Shown here piece by piece: positions 19,761 through 31,851 of a stretch of DNA of 64,000 nt. The position numbers were made by a program, and so were the translations under genes. The notes below the pieces were generated by a model, which was given only the letters and a program-made list of their open reading frames with translations, ran no database searches and was not told where the DNA came from. Positions within the stretch are counted from its first letter, which is position 1, and each line of letters starts with the position of its first letter. The DNA is from Aurantiochytrium sp. KH105 (taxonomy: Eukaryota > Sar > Bigyra > Thraustochytrida > Thraustochytriidae): contig BGKB01000029.1 of NCBI GenBank assembly GCA_003116975.1, positions 372,001 through 436,000 of the forward strand. Direction: 5' to 3'.

Positions 19761-22700
19761 CGAGCCTTGGATCGCGAAAAGCAGTTTTCAAGCTCCGGAT
19801 CCGCCTCCGCTGTTGCTAAAGCCGCTGCCGCCTGCTGCATGCACACTGCTTCGAGCGAATCAATCGAAAAGTAGTCCCCCACAACCGCCACGATCTGCAT
19901 TTTGATCTGATGAGCCACGTCAAGATGCAACGGGCGTGCTGGAGCGGCAAGTGCAGCATCTTCCTTCTGGGCAGCTGCCGCAGATCGCGGAGCCAAGGAG
20001 ATGAGCCCCGCACGCTCCGTGTACTGTTGAGGTGCTCTATGTCCTTGGTGGGTTGCTCGATCGGAGCCTCGCCTCGCCGCTCGAAACGGCAACCTTTAAC
20101 CTCACATCAGGCCGGCGAATTCGCGGAAGTGTCTCCGCCCGAGCCCGAGGAGCCATCTCCTTTGGAGGGACCGGACGTGAGTCCGGTCGGGCGCGGCCGG
20201 CGACTCGATTTCTGCTGCGGTGCATACTTTCTACACCGCCGTGCATTTCTTGTTGCCCACAAGGGAGTAGCAGAGCGTCGCCCTGCTGGAAGAGCGCGCG
20301 AACTGCTCCTTACCATCTAATTGCCTGGCTGTTGCTGCACCACGCACAACGCCGCCGCCGGACTTTGTGGAGACTCGTGGCGGACGTTCGCGGCCATTGT
20401 CTCCTCTCGCGCCGGACCCGGACCTGGAGCGAGAACGCACTGCAACAGCTGCAGGTTCTGCGGACGCGGAGAACGGAGCTCAGGTTCGCGGGACTGCCGA
20501 GGCTTGGCTTGGCTTGGCTTGGCTCGGCTCGGCTCGGCTCGGCTCCGTTCAAGTTGGCCAACCAACCAGCAGCCAGCCGCAGATGCATGTTAACAAAAGC
20601 TGCTTGTCATGTCGCTGGTGTTGGCGAACGAAATCTTTCCCGGCGCGACGCAAGCCTGTACTCGCGCGGAGCTCGATGCCGCGTCGCATGGCGTCGCAGG
20701 TCATGAGACTTCGGCGAGCGCTCGATCGATCGATCAAGCAAGACATCATCAGGGTGGGTGCCGGTAGATGGACGGACACGCATGCACGGATGAATGAACA
20801 AGGGATGGATGGATGGATGGATGGATGGACGGATGCTAGAGCGACGTACAGTAAGTGGCTGACCAGCCGGTCTGCATCTGGCGAAGGAACGAAGGGCCTC
20901 GAACCGCTCGGGACCTCCCTTCCGTCTCGAGGAGGTGCTGCAGCGAGCGCCACGCGATCGAATCTAGCGAGCGGACCAAGCGCGGCGCATCGCCACGAGC
21001 CTGGCCATAAGCAGCGTCGCCATGGTCGCTAAATGCGTCGCCGCACGCTCTGATCGCATCGGTCCATTTGTTCGAGGTCGACGTTGCTGATGCCAATGAT
21101 GCTCGCGCTGGAGCTGATGTGCAAGGATTGGTTGCTGCAACAGTAAGAACGAGGAGCACGAGGCGGCCCTTGGCCTCATTTTGAAGGAAAGAAAGAAGGC
21201 AAGGTGAAGGAAAAAGTAAGAAAGCAAGCTCGGACTTGCCGGTTCGGCCGCCGCCCGCGGCAGCGAACAGCCTGTCGACCTGCGCGGCAGCCGGGGCCGC
21301 TGGACACGCGGGCCACAGCCACGTGGCGCATCACCCGCTCCCCGTGTAGGAGGAGGAGAAGGAGGAGCAGCGGAAGAGGACAAGTGGAGAAAACGCCAGC
21401 TGTAGGAGAGAGCGTGTAGAGCGCGTGCCGCGCCTTGATTTGTCCTGCTTCTCGTCTCACGCCGGCCGTGGCGGGCGAGAACGAGTAAAGGAAGTGATAT
21501 CGACATTTGAAGACCGCCAAGGGGAGGAATCGGAAGCAGCCTGCCCCCGCCTTCCTCCGAGCCTTCCTTCCTTCCTTGCTTCCTACCCTCCTTCCTTCGC
21601 ACCTTGCCATCGGCTATTTATTATACCTCGGCATCAATGAAGGTAAATGAATGATTCCAAATTTATAGTAGAATCAATCCATCGCGTGAACCGGCAACCG
21701 TATGTCGTTGCGTTGCTTGCCTCGTCATCTTTTGCATGAGCTTCCCTTCGGGACTCGTGGCTCGTGTTCCCTATCTTGTGGCCGAGAGTATCTTGGCCGG
21801 TTTGCTGGCCGCAGCCGCTGTCTGGCGATCGTACTGACTTGCGCCGTGAAGAGCCGTGCTGCGTGGCGCGGGCTGCGGCTCGAGAGCAACTTGCTCACTC
21901 GCGCGCCTGCGCGGCCAGCGATCGGACGACGGTGTCGACTACTGCGAGGCGTGGCACGCTCACTCGTGAGTACGCACGCACGCAGCTTTACAAGGCCGCC
22001 TTCGTATCCGCAGGCGCCTTCTACGCGAGGCCTAGACAGACATGAGCCATTTATCATCACCGCGAGCGCCTCCACTGCCGTGCCGGCGCCTCCGGAGCTA
22101 TCGGTACGGCCTTCCCCGGGAAATCGTGTAGCGTGCTAGCGTGCGCCCGTGTACAAGCTTGCTAGCCCGCGTGCGAGTGAGTGTGCAAGCGCCTTGCCCC
22201 AAGACCACGCGACGCGACACAAATGGCGGTGCGCGCAGACTTGGTGGCGGAGCCTACCCCGACAGCTTCGCCACCGACCAATGAAAGAAAGGAAAGCGCT
22301 GCTGCTGCACGAAAACCTTCCCTTCGCCATTGGTCCTCGTTGTCGCAGCTGGCCGCTGGACAATTGCCCGATGCCAACGATTGCCAGTGCGTCCGTCGGA
22401 ACGCGCTCCAACGCCGCGTGGGTTGCTGCCAAATCGAATTGACAGCGACCAATGCTTGCAATAGCAAGCTGCGGCAGCTGACAGCGCCGGCAAGAGATTT
22501 GGTCCGAGCGATCTCTTCTTCCTGAAGAACACTTTCTTTTCCCCAGCGCCGGTGTGGGGGCCCGCCCCGCCGGACTCAATTCACCTCTATCTCACTATCT
22601 GGCAGTGCAGGCGCACACACTCGCACACACGCTCTCCCCGCGCCACCGTGCCTGTACCACAGAAGGCAGGGGCCTCCGCGATCCGAGACGCTGCGGCGAT

Positions 22701-24599
22701 CATCGAGCAGCTGCAGCTACTGCTAGGCCTGCTGCTGCTGCATCGGGTTGAGCTGGCCGCATCAGCCACAGCAGCGCGGGAGTCGCCGGTGGCGGATGAG
22801 GAGGAGCACAAATGCTTTGAAGATCTTCTTGTCCTGCTGCCTTGGGGTTTCTTCGTTTTCTAACGCCTGAGCTGGTGCGGTGGCGGGGGAGCGGCCAATC
22901 CGGTGCGCGCGATCTTTCACGACGACGACGACGACGAACGTCGGTTGGCCGCAGCAGGAGCAGCAGGAGCAGCAGCAGCAACAGAGGAGAACGACGAGGG
23001 AAGGGGGAGGAAGCACGAGCTGCGGCGAAAGGGGGAGGGGCCCGCTGTCGCGTGCGAGTGTGCGTATGTAGGCTGCGGTCGTCCGGGTCCGTGCGTTGCG
23101 AGGGGGGCTTGCTGTGCGTCCCTGGCGGCGTTGCCCATCGAGTGGAGGAGGAGGGAGTTATGGGAGGATGCTCTCGCTCGCTCGCTCGCTCGCTTTCCGG
23201 CCGCTACCGCTGCCGCCCCGGGCTTTGTTCGAAGTAACAGTAAAAAAAGGAGGGGAAGAAGACGGAATTGGCGGGTGAGCGGAGGTTGAATGGAGCCGCT
23301 TCGGTGCTCCTCTCCTCCTCAAGTAGAAGAAGCAGCTGGAGACAAATGCTGTTGCGGCGCAAGCGGCGATCGATCTAATTTTCTCCAATAACCATTTCTT
23401 ATTATCAACCTCATTTCGATCCTTGTCATTCTATTTTTTCTTTTCTTTCCTCTCCTCTCCTTTCCTTTCCTTTCCTTCCTTCCTCCCCTCCTTCCTTCCA
23501 TGTTTCCTTCCTTGTTTCTATCCCTCTTCCGTTCTGGCAGCGAGCCAGGCGGCTTCTTTACATTCATGATTGCCAGGGGTCCACTCCATTCCATCGCATT
23601 TCCTTGTTTTCTTTCGATTTCGAGTTGGCTCCCTGAATATCGAGTCTGCCCAGCCAATCACTTGCAAGTCTTCCTTCCTTCCCTCCGTCGCCCCTCCCGA
23701 CTGACGCTGGCGCTGCGCTGCGCTGCCGCTCGACCCGCGCTGCGGACGCGGGGAGCGCGACGCGTGCTCGGAGAGCACGAGTTGGGCCTCCGACCTCCAC
23801 AGAAATCGAGCGCCCCCGCGAGACTGCCTGATCGATGCTGACAAATGCAAGGCGCGGCTGCCTGCCAGATCCTTTGGACTTCCGGGCCTTGAGGCCTCGG
23901 ACTGACTGCGGACCCGACTCGACGCTGAGACGCCAACGGCGGCCGCAGGTTCTGCAGGAGCCTGGATGCCCGGTCTGCGTGCGTGCGCTGTGCAAGAAAG
24001 CGTCGCGCGAGTTCATCGGAAGGTGGCCGAGAAAGCGCCACGAGAGAGGCGAGACGAGGCGATGCGAGGCGGGGGCGGGGCAACTCGAGGTGAGAAAACG
24101 TAGTGACCAACCAACCAATTCCATCCAGGCTCGTCTTTTTCGCGCTGCACCAGCAACACCACGGCCCCAGCAGCAGCCAGCCACGCGAGCCAAGAAAGCA
24201 AGTGCGGCGGCCCCAGCCACCGAGCTCAGCTGAGCTGGGCCGCAGCCGACTCTCGAGGTGACTTGAGTTGAGCTGGAGCTTGAGCTTGAGCTTGACCTCG
24301 AGTTTGTGCTTGAACTCACAGTGGGCTTGCTAGTTCGCTAGCTATACCTGGCCAACGAAGGGGGTGCAGATACTCTGGCGAGCCCGCATGCGAAGAGGCA
24401 GCTTCAAGCTTCGCCGCCACGTCTGCACGAGCCTCCACGCGCTGCTTCGGGCAGCAGCTACCGCGCGCTATGTCTGCTCTGCGCTGCTTTGTCATCATGA
24501 TGCTGGCGAGGGCCTCTGTTCTTTCTCTCTCCGTTTGTCTGTTTTGATTGATGGCTTTTGGTCGTTTCAATTTTTTTAGTTTTCGAGTGATTACGTTTT
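19761..24599. other. Gene-poor region, part 3
   Basis: No gene is recognised. A minus-strand frame near 19748-20000 has a short protein-like stretch (QIVAVVGDYFSIDSLEA) but no family match I can name. Pentanucleotide repeats occur at 20501-20545 and mixed CCTTT/CCTCT tracts at 23440-23520. Scattered GCAGCAG and CTGCTG patches are frequent. Confidence 0.45.
20501..20545. repeat. (GGCTY)9 pentanucleotide array
   Basis: Four GGCTT units are followed by five GGCTC units in perfect 5-bp register. The switch at 20520/20521 is clean. Confidence 0.9.
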
Positions 24600-24600
24600 C

Positions 24601-24659
<59 letters not shown>

Positions 24660-24662
24660 TCC
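24600..24662. repeat. (CTTT)15 tetranucleotide microsatellite
   Basis: About fifteen uninterrupted CTTT units lie in the gene-poor region. It is the longest perfect simple repeat in the window. Confidence 0.95.
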
Positions 24663-27600
24663 TTCGCCGCAGCCGCGAGCCCGGCCAGCGGCGGCGCAGG
24701 CAAAACCCAAACAGTGTCGCGCATCCATCGCGTCCACCTTTGAAGCCTCGGCGGGTTTATCTACGCTTCGAGAGCCGTCCCCGGCCAACAAGCGAGCGAG
24801 GTAAGTGTCGCGTCTCGCAGAGGCGAAGAGGAATGGAGTGAAGGGGAGCGAAGAGGAGAGGCGAGGAGAGAAGTCGAGCCAGCCCAGCCCGGCCAAGGCA
24901 AGGCCAGCCCAAACAAATACAGCCTCGCATCATCAAACATACATGCATGCATGCATTGCATGCATGCATTGCATACCTACCGAGCCGTGGAGCTCGCTTC
25001 GATTGGAGCCCCAGGCCGCCCTGGGCAGCTTCTCTGCCAGCCACCCGAGCCGGCACCCAGGCTCGGCTGCGGCCACCCCACGTTGGCGCGGCCGCGCCGC
25101 CCTTGATTCCTTTCTGTCCTTCACTTCAGGCACGCGCGGCCGCCACTCGAAGCGAGCGAGCCTCAGCGCGTGAGTGAGAGTCGCCCCAGCGCGTGAGTGA
25201 GAGTGAGTGACGATGTGACGTTTTCGACGACGAGCACCAAGCGCACCGCATCACAAGCGTCATCGGGATGGTGATCGCGGTGATGATCGATGGCGAAGAT
25301 GACTGCGCGAGTGGAGCCGCGGCACGGGGAGCGGTGGCACGGGGGAGCCAAGCGAGCAAGGCAAGGCAAGACAAAGCAAGGCATCATTCAATCGATCGAG
25401 CGATCGATGGAACGATCGTGGTCTGGCATTGTCTTGTCTGGTCTTGTCTTGTCTTGTCGCATTTCCATGGCCGCGCCACTCGCCATGAACACGGCGCGAG
25501 GCTGGAAGCAAGAAGCCTTGGCTTATGTCGACCTCTGTGGCGTCCTGGCGATGGCCCCGGTGCTCGTGTCTCGGTGGGTTGGTTGGTGGGTGGGTGTCAA
25601 GGCTCTCTCGTTCCCTCGTCGGGGACGTCAAGACTGGGCGCGTCAAGCAGAATGTTGCTCTTCGTCACGCCAGGAACGAAAAGAGAGTTTCCTCCCGAGG
25701 ACCCCATCCAGCACAGTTAGCCCCGCCGCCGACGACGATGATGACGAGGATGACCGTGAAAGATGGAGACGGACCACCCACTCGAGAGAACATATCCGTC
25801 CGAGCCAGGGTCGAAGGAGAGACGGCGCAGGACGCAGCCAGGCTTCGCGCCAGGCGTCCCGGACACCCAGCACCCGCGCAAGAGCATCCCGGCCTCGTGC
25901 GAACGCGCACGGCGTGTCCTGGCGTGGCGTGGCGTGCTGAGTGAGTGGGTGCGTCAGCGAGCGAGCGCGCGTGCGCAAAGCGAACCAGTGAGGGTGCGCG
26001 GGCCTACCGGTGTGCGCACGCACACCTGGTACACACATCCATGTGTCCGCGGGGACTGCACACACCAGGGTCCCCGCGCGTCTTGGGCTGCCTGCTTGTC
26101 AGGGCCGGTTCGCCATGCACCGCCGGCACGCGCCGCGGGACGCGATCGTGGTTGCGAAAAAGGGAGCCGTCGTGGCGTTCTCGCCTCCGCGCGGGCAATT
26201 TCGCGCGGCGTTTTGGCGACGCAGTCGCGGCCGGCGAGTGCACGCGGGAGGCGCCAATGCTCGTCGGCGGCAACATCGTCGACGGCTCTCTCTCCTCCTC
26301 GGTCCCGGTCTCCTGCCTGACCTATCATGTCAATTCAATCCAGGCCTGCGCCCCGTCGCGGGCCGGTTCGAAAGGAGGCCGGCGATGAAACGCAAGGCAA
26401 GGCAAGGCAACGAGAGCGCCACGAAGAAGAGCTGGAGTCGTTGCGGTTCCTTGGCTGGTGGGTTGGTTGGTCGCACCCCGTAAGAGCGCAGGAAAGCAAG
26501 CTAGCAAGCGAGCGGGCGGGGAGGACAGCGGGCTTGCGCAAGGCGCGAGCATGGCGTCCGCCATTCTGTCGCCTCTTGTACATCTCGTGCGAGCGTGCAT
26601 TTGGTTGCGATTGATCCACCCATCGACCGACCGATCGACCCGACGTTGCGGCCGAGCGAGGCAGACGTGGACGCAAACTGGCAGGCCAAGGTCGCTCGAA
26701 AGCCCGCAAGATTTGGGCTCGCATGTCGCAAGTCGATTGTCGCACGTCGCTGGTCTCGACGGGTAGCTAGCTCGCTTTGCGCGCATACGTTCGAATGATC
26801 AATCGGTCGAACAGAACATGGCGAGCTTCAAACGTTCGAGCGAGGCTGGACTGGAGCGCCCCGGCCCACTCGTGGTGCCTGCAGAGAAAGCGCGCCGAGC
26901 TCCCGGCCGCGCGGAGAGCAGACGCGGGGTCAAGCCTGGCTTCGTTTGCACCGGAGAGAGGCCGGCCGGCGGAGCTGACCCTGGCCGCGCGCGCCGGCCG
27001 GTGCGAGGATGCGAGCGTGCATGCGAGAGCGAGAAACGAGGCTCGAAGAAGAGGGAGAGCCGGTGTCCCAGGGAAATAAAGGCGAGAAGGCAACTTTGTT
27101 TAGCGAGCGCGCCAAAGCCTCCGCGACGACGGCGTCGCCCCGCCACCGGCAGCAGGCATTGAGGCAGGCAAGCAAGCAGGCGCGAGAGTGGCCAGCGAAT
27201 CAGCCAGTCCATCAGGGTCGCCTGCGCGGTCCAGTCAGTCCCTGGAGCGCGGCGGGGGCGGGGGCGACCGCCGGGGCGCCCTCACGAGGCGGGGTGGGCG
27301 CGGCCGCTGCACCCAGCTGGCTGGCTGTCCTGAACGGCTGCGGGAAGGCTGAACCTCGGTGCGGGGCGGGCTGCGGTAGGGCGCGGCGAGGAGCCTGGAT
27401 GGGCTGTGGGTACCGCGGTCAAGGGTGCGGGGCGGCGGCGAAACGAGTAACTTGAACTGGAAGAAAGAAAGCCGCAGTGCAGCGAGCAAAACTAACAGAC
27501 AACCAACGACATGCGCACCGTCCTGGCGTGCGCAGCCGCCCAGAAAGAACAATCAGCACAGGCACGAGCACGAGCAACCAACTGCAAGCAAGCAAAGCAT

Positions 27601-28679
27601 CGCGAGGCAAGTCGATCCCAGCGTAGCGCGCTGCTCGCGGCCATACCGCCGCGGCCGGGCTGGCGGATCGAGTTTGGGTGCTCAGCTCATTGCAGCGCGA
27701 CTCAGACGCAGACGCAGACGTGCGGGAAGCACGCGGACGGAGGAATTTTGAGAGGAGCGGAAAGGAAGAAAGAAAGACCGCGGTGTCCAGAGAGAGAGAG
27801 AGAGAGAAAGAAAAAAAAAAAAAGGAGCGCAGGACGCGCCCGGAAAACGGGGAAATAAAGAACTTGAAGCAACTCGTGACCTGGCTGGAGCCGCGTGTTG
27901 GTGCAGGCCAGCAGCAGCTGCAGAGCGCGAGCCTGGGTGCCCCGGACGTCTGGTTCCGTGCTTTCGTGCGTGCGGGCTTCCTTCAAGCGGCGCGAGCGCA
28001 CGAGTGCGGAGTCAGGAACACGAAGGGAGAGAAGCAAAGCAGCAGAGGCGACAAAGCTGAGAAAAGCCCCGCGCGACGCACCGCGTGCTCATTCATTTCT
28101 TCGGCCACCCATCCATACGTCCAATCGGTTGGTCTCTCGTTCGATCGATCTCGCTGCATTCCTCGAACTCCCTCGCCAGAATTCTCCCAGCGCAGCGGAG
28201 TGGAGCGGAGTGTCGGTCGCGAGCACTTTCGAGACCGAGCGCATTTGGAGCGGGAAGGAAAGTCCGGCGACGTGAACCGCGAGCCCAAGCAAACAAGCAA
28301 GCGCATACCGGCGAGGAGGGAGCAGGCAGTTCTGATTGGGAGCCCACGCGAAGCGAAGCGACCGGACGCACCCACTCAGCCACCCACCCCCCAGCCACGT
28401 GCTAAGTTAGCTAGCACAGGAAAACAAGGCGAGGTCTGTTCGATTGACCACGCGACGCAGACCGTCAACGAGCAAGAATCCGAGCAAGTGAAGCGCTCCA
28501 TCAGTTCAATTCATTCCAGCATCCATCGACCGGTCGATCGAGCGATCGATCGATTCATCCATCGAGCAAGGGAGATCGAACGGAAAGCCTCGGCCGAGGA
28601 GCGAACAAAACCGCATCGCGCGCGAGCAGAGCCGTCAGCAGCGAAGGCGCGAGCGGGAAACGACGCGGAGCGAGACGCG
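24663..28679. other. Gene-poor region, part 4
   Basis: No gene is recognised. It contains an alternating ATGC-rich near-palindrome at about 24945-24978, CTTGT pentanucleotides near 25436-25458, GATC/CGAT tetranucleotide clusters near 25385-25420, 28125-28160 and 28520-28560, and GGTT/GGTG runs near 25575 and 26455. A 515-codon open frame at 27678-29225 starts at a non-ATG codon, and only its last third looks possibly coding. Confidence 0.45.
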
Positions 28680-29225
28680 ATGATGGTCATGGTGGTACCG
28701 GAAAGGTGCGCGACCTGCGAGCAAGACGCATTGGCACAGAGCGCCACGCGCGCGGTCCTCGTGAGCGCGGGCGAGAGGCGCGGCCCGATGCTGCGCAGGA
28801 GAACGCCGGGAGGCGAGGGCGTCGGCGTCGGCGTCCCGCGCTGTGCGTTGATGCGGCCTGCAGAAGCAGCGGCAGAGAGGCCGAGGAAAGCGCAGCTCCG
28901 GGTGCGCAAGACGCGGCAGCGGGCGAAGGCCTCGCTCAGTCTCCCGTACGTGCACAAGGTCGGCGACAAAGTCACCGTGTACCCTTCATTGGACTGCTAC
29001 AGGAATGAGCAACGTGGCGAGCAGCAAGAAAACGAGGACTTGGACCAAAACAAAGACCCCAAGCGCGGGGACATGGAGGTTTCAAGTACCGAGGGAGAGC
29101 CAGAGGTCGATGGTCGCGAGTCGGGATGGTGCGCCTTGCTTGGCCAAGAAGAGTACACCTCGAGTCCACCACTGGAGGCGGACGACTCAGATGCACTCGC
29201 CTCAGCGAGAACAGCTAGATTATGA
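28680..29225 (+). CDS. Hypothetical protein, doubtful (181 aa)
   Basis: The ATG at 28680 opens a 181-residue frame. The N-terminal half is basic and repetitive in composition. The C-terminal part, from about residue 85 (SLSLPYVHKVGDKVTVYPSL) onwards, is acidic and polar and looks more like a real protein. I know no matching family. An AT-rich stretch with T-runs follows directly, as expected of a 3' UTR. It could be the last exon of a longer gene or a chance frame. Confidence 0.35.
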   Translation: MMVMVVPERCATCEQDALAQSATRAVLVSAGERRGPMLRRRTPGGEGVGVGVPRCALMRPAEAAAERPRKAQLRVRKTRQRAKASLSLPYVHKVGDKVTVYPSLDCYRNEQRGEQQENEDLDQNKDPKRGDMEVSSTEGEPEVDGRESGWCALLGQEEYTSSPPLEADDSDALASARTARL

Positions 29226-30471
29226 ATGACGCAAAGTAGCGTGCGCCATGCATGACACTCTAACGATGCGTTCTCCAGCTCGCTCACTTTGCGAGCGCGG
29301 TCGCAACGTCTCCTCCTTTCACATTTCTTCTACTTCTTCTTCCTTTCTTTCCGCCCTTTTTTTATTATACACATGAAAAGACGAGGTCATCACCACGTCT
29401 TTTCGCTCCTTCTTTGTCGTGTCGCTTCGGTTTCCTTATTCAATTCACATTGGAAAGCAAAGACACGACATTAATCACCTTCTATAAACACCTGTCAACA
29501 TCATCTGCAACTCTCTAGTTTCCAAAATCCTCTAGCGGCCAGGTAACTTTACTCGATGGAGCCTGGACGGCGTGGCACAATGTCTTGACTTGATTGGGAT
29601 CAAGACGCGTACTGCGTTGCGTTTCTTCTTCCTCCACTGCAAGGATCCGGGACTTGGCTTACTTGCTTTCTCGATTGATTGACTGTGAGGGCGAGATTTC
29701 GTTGATCGGGACAGATGCAAGGGTCCACATCGAAACTAATCAGGTCGCCGTTCTTCGTTTCGAAATTCATCCTCGCTATCACTATACTTCTTTCTCATCG
29801 CCGTTGTTTTTTTTTGTCTCAAATCCATCTCTTGGAGCACAGCGAAAGACGTTCCTAACCCTGCCAACGTTGAGTGAGCATGGTCAAAAGCTTGAACAAG
29901 TGCACGAAATCAGCCATACTCAACCCAACAAAAAGCATGGACGCCAACAAGTTGTTCGTTCGCTTATTCCGACAAAAAGTAAACCGAAGAGGTAATGAAT
30001 GCTGCGCAAAGGCCTCTTCTTTCGATCTTCTCATTTATTTCCTATAACAAAATGAGGAGGATGGCAGCGCGGCGACGCACAATCGCGCAAAACATGCCAT
30101 GTTTTCACAATTTTATTTGCTCTGTACCACCACCTGCATTCCCTCTCGCATACTTTGAAGGCAACTACTGTGACAGATTTGTTACCTTGTCCAGCTGCCA
30201 TGGTGTTTGTTGCCTGCCTGCCTGCCTGCCATGTCATTCTGCACGGCGTCACCTCGTCACTGACAAGAGTGGAAGAAGGCGATGAGGCGCTGACGGAAAC
30301 CAAACAGACTTGAATCGCCAGGCCACCGCCGACCACGCCCGCGCTTGCACGTGTAGGCGGATCAGCCTGACAGCGCACCGCACCGCGTCAGCTCACACGC
30401 TTTCTCACGCGCGTACGCGCTCAGAATCCCTTTCTCTCTCGCGCACGCGCACGCGCAAGACAAGAAAGAAG
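29226..30471. other. Intergenic before FBPase
   Basis: It has lower GC than the region to its left. It probably contains the 3' UTR of whatever ends at 29225 and the FBPase promoter, including CT/GC-rich sequence just before the start. A 133-codon frame at 29594-29995 has no recognisable features. Confidence 0.5.
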
Positions 30472-31851
30472 ATGGCAGAGACCAAAAAAGAGCTCGAGGC
30501 CATCGAGGACGCGCTCAAGCGCGCCTCCGTCAAGATCTACGAGGAGATCCAGCGCCACATCGGATGGACCGGAGATGAGATCTGTAAGTTGCATGCCCAG
30601 CCGTTCGCATCTCCTCTTTGCCGACGGGTAAGAGGACCAGACTGACCCAGATTTTATTGAACGCCAAACACAGCCTCCTTCGTGCAGGAAGGCGCGACCC
30701 AAAAGACCACAAAGGTAAACACCAGCGGTGACAAAGTGCTCCAGCTTGACATGCTCGCGGACAAGCATGTCGAAGACGCGCTTCGCGATTGCCCCTACGT
30801 CGCCGGTTTCGCTTCGGAGGAAAGAGAAGACTTTGTCCAACTTCATCCGGACGGCAAGTACACTGTCGTTTTTGACCCGCTCGATGGATCGCAAAACGTG
30901 CCCGTCAACATCACCGTCGGTGCCATCTTCGGTGTCTTCAAGAGTCCTAACCTCGAGGTCGTCGAAAAGGGCGAAGAAATCGTTGCTGCGGGCTACGCGC
31001 TTTTCTCCACCGCACTCCAGTTCGCCTACTGCACACGCGACCTTCCAGTGCACATGAGCCAGTACAACTTTGTCGACAATGACTGGGTCAAGTACCTCGA
31101 CGACTTTTCCCAACCCAAAAAGGGCAAAACCTACGCCATCAACGAGGGCAGCTGCGCGAACTGGGACGAAATCACCGCCACCTTCGTCGCGCAGCACCTT
31201 CGCGGCCGCTCCGTGCGCTGGATGTGCTGCATGGTCTCCGATGTCGCTCGCCAAATGCTTCAGGGCGGCTGCTTCCTTTACCCCGCAGACAAAAAGTACC
31301 CCAAGGGCCGTCTTCGGCTCGTCTATGAAGCCGTAAGTTATAGCTCACAGCACTTCGTCTTCTACAAAAAGAAAAAGAAAAAAGATGAGAGGGTTTGTCG
31401 CCACTCGCGTACGCGTATGACAAGCACATCGACTGACTCGCTCGCTCGCTCGCTTACTCTCTCACCTACTCACTCGCTCGTTTTGATAAATTGGTTGGTT
31501 GGTTGATTGTTTCATATGTCACAGGTCCCGCTCGCGTTCATGTGGGAGCGCGCCGGCAACGGCAAGGCTTACGCCACCGTCGAGGGAGAGCGCATTCTTG
31601 ACCGTCGCATTCCGCACGAAGACATTCATGCTCGCTGCGGGGTCATTTTTCTCGGTGAGGACGAAGCCTCCAAGTTTGATCGCCTCCGTGAGTCCGCGCC
31701 CTCGTGGCTTGGAGGACAGCCCGAGGCCAAGGCCAAGCTTGCGCGATCCAAGTCCGAGACAGCCGCCATTTCCGAGGCAAGCACGCTCCGCATCGCCCTT
31801 GTCATTGGCGCTGCGCTCAACATCGCTCTTCTCTACCGTGCTACACGCTAA
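30472..31851 (+). CDS. FBP1: Fructose-1,6-bisphosphatase with hydrophobic C-terminal tail
   Basis: This is the gluconeogenic enzyme that hydrolyses fructose 1,6-bisphosphate. Three exons join cleanly: 30472-30583, 30674-31332 and 31525-31851. Both introns (90 and 192 bases) begin GTAAGT and end ACAG. The product is 365 residues. NTSGDKV at 53-59, SEE at 85-87 and VFDPLDGS at 103-110 carry the metal and substrate ligands. FLYPADKKYPKGRLRLVYEA matches the family's C-terminal substrate site. The usual length is about 335-340. Here residues 341-365 add a hydrophobic helix (about 345-361) ending in YRATR, as in tail-anchored membrane proteins. The segment before FDPLDG is shorter than in the animal enzyme. 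Confidence 0.94.

Noticed and set aside
26355-26375. GGTTCGAAAGG as a tRNA box B
   Set aside because: No acceptor, anticodon or D-arm pairing can be built around it.
27678-29225. A 515-codon open frame on the plus strand as one gene
   Set aside because: It begins at a non-ATG codon and its first two thirds consist of low-complexity Arg/Glu/Lys sequence. Only the end from 28680 is kept as a doubtful gene.
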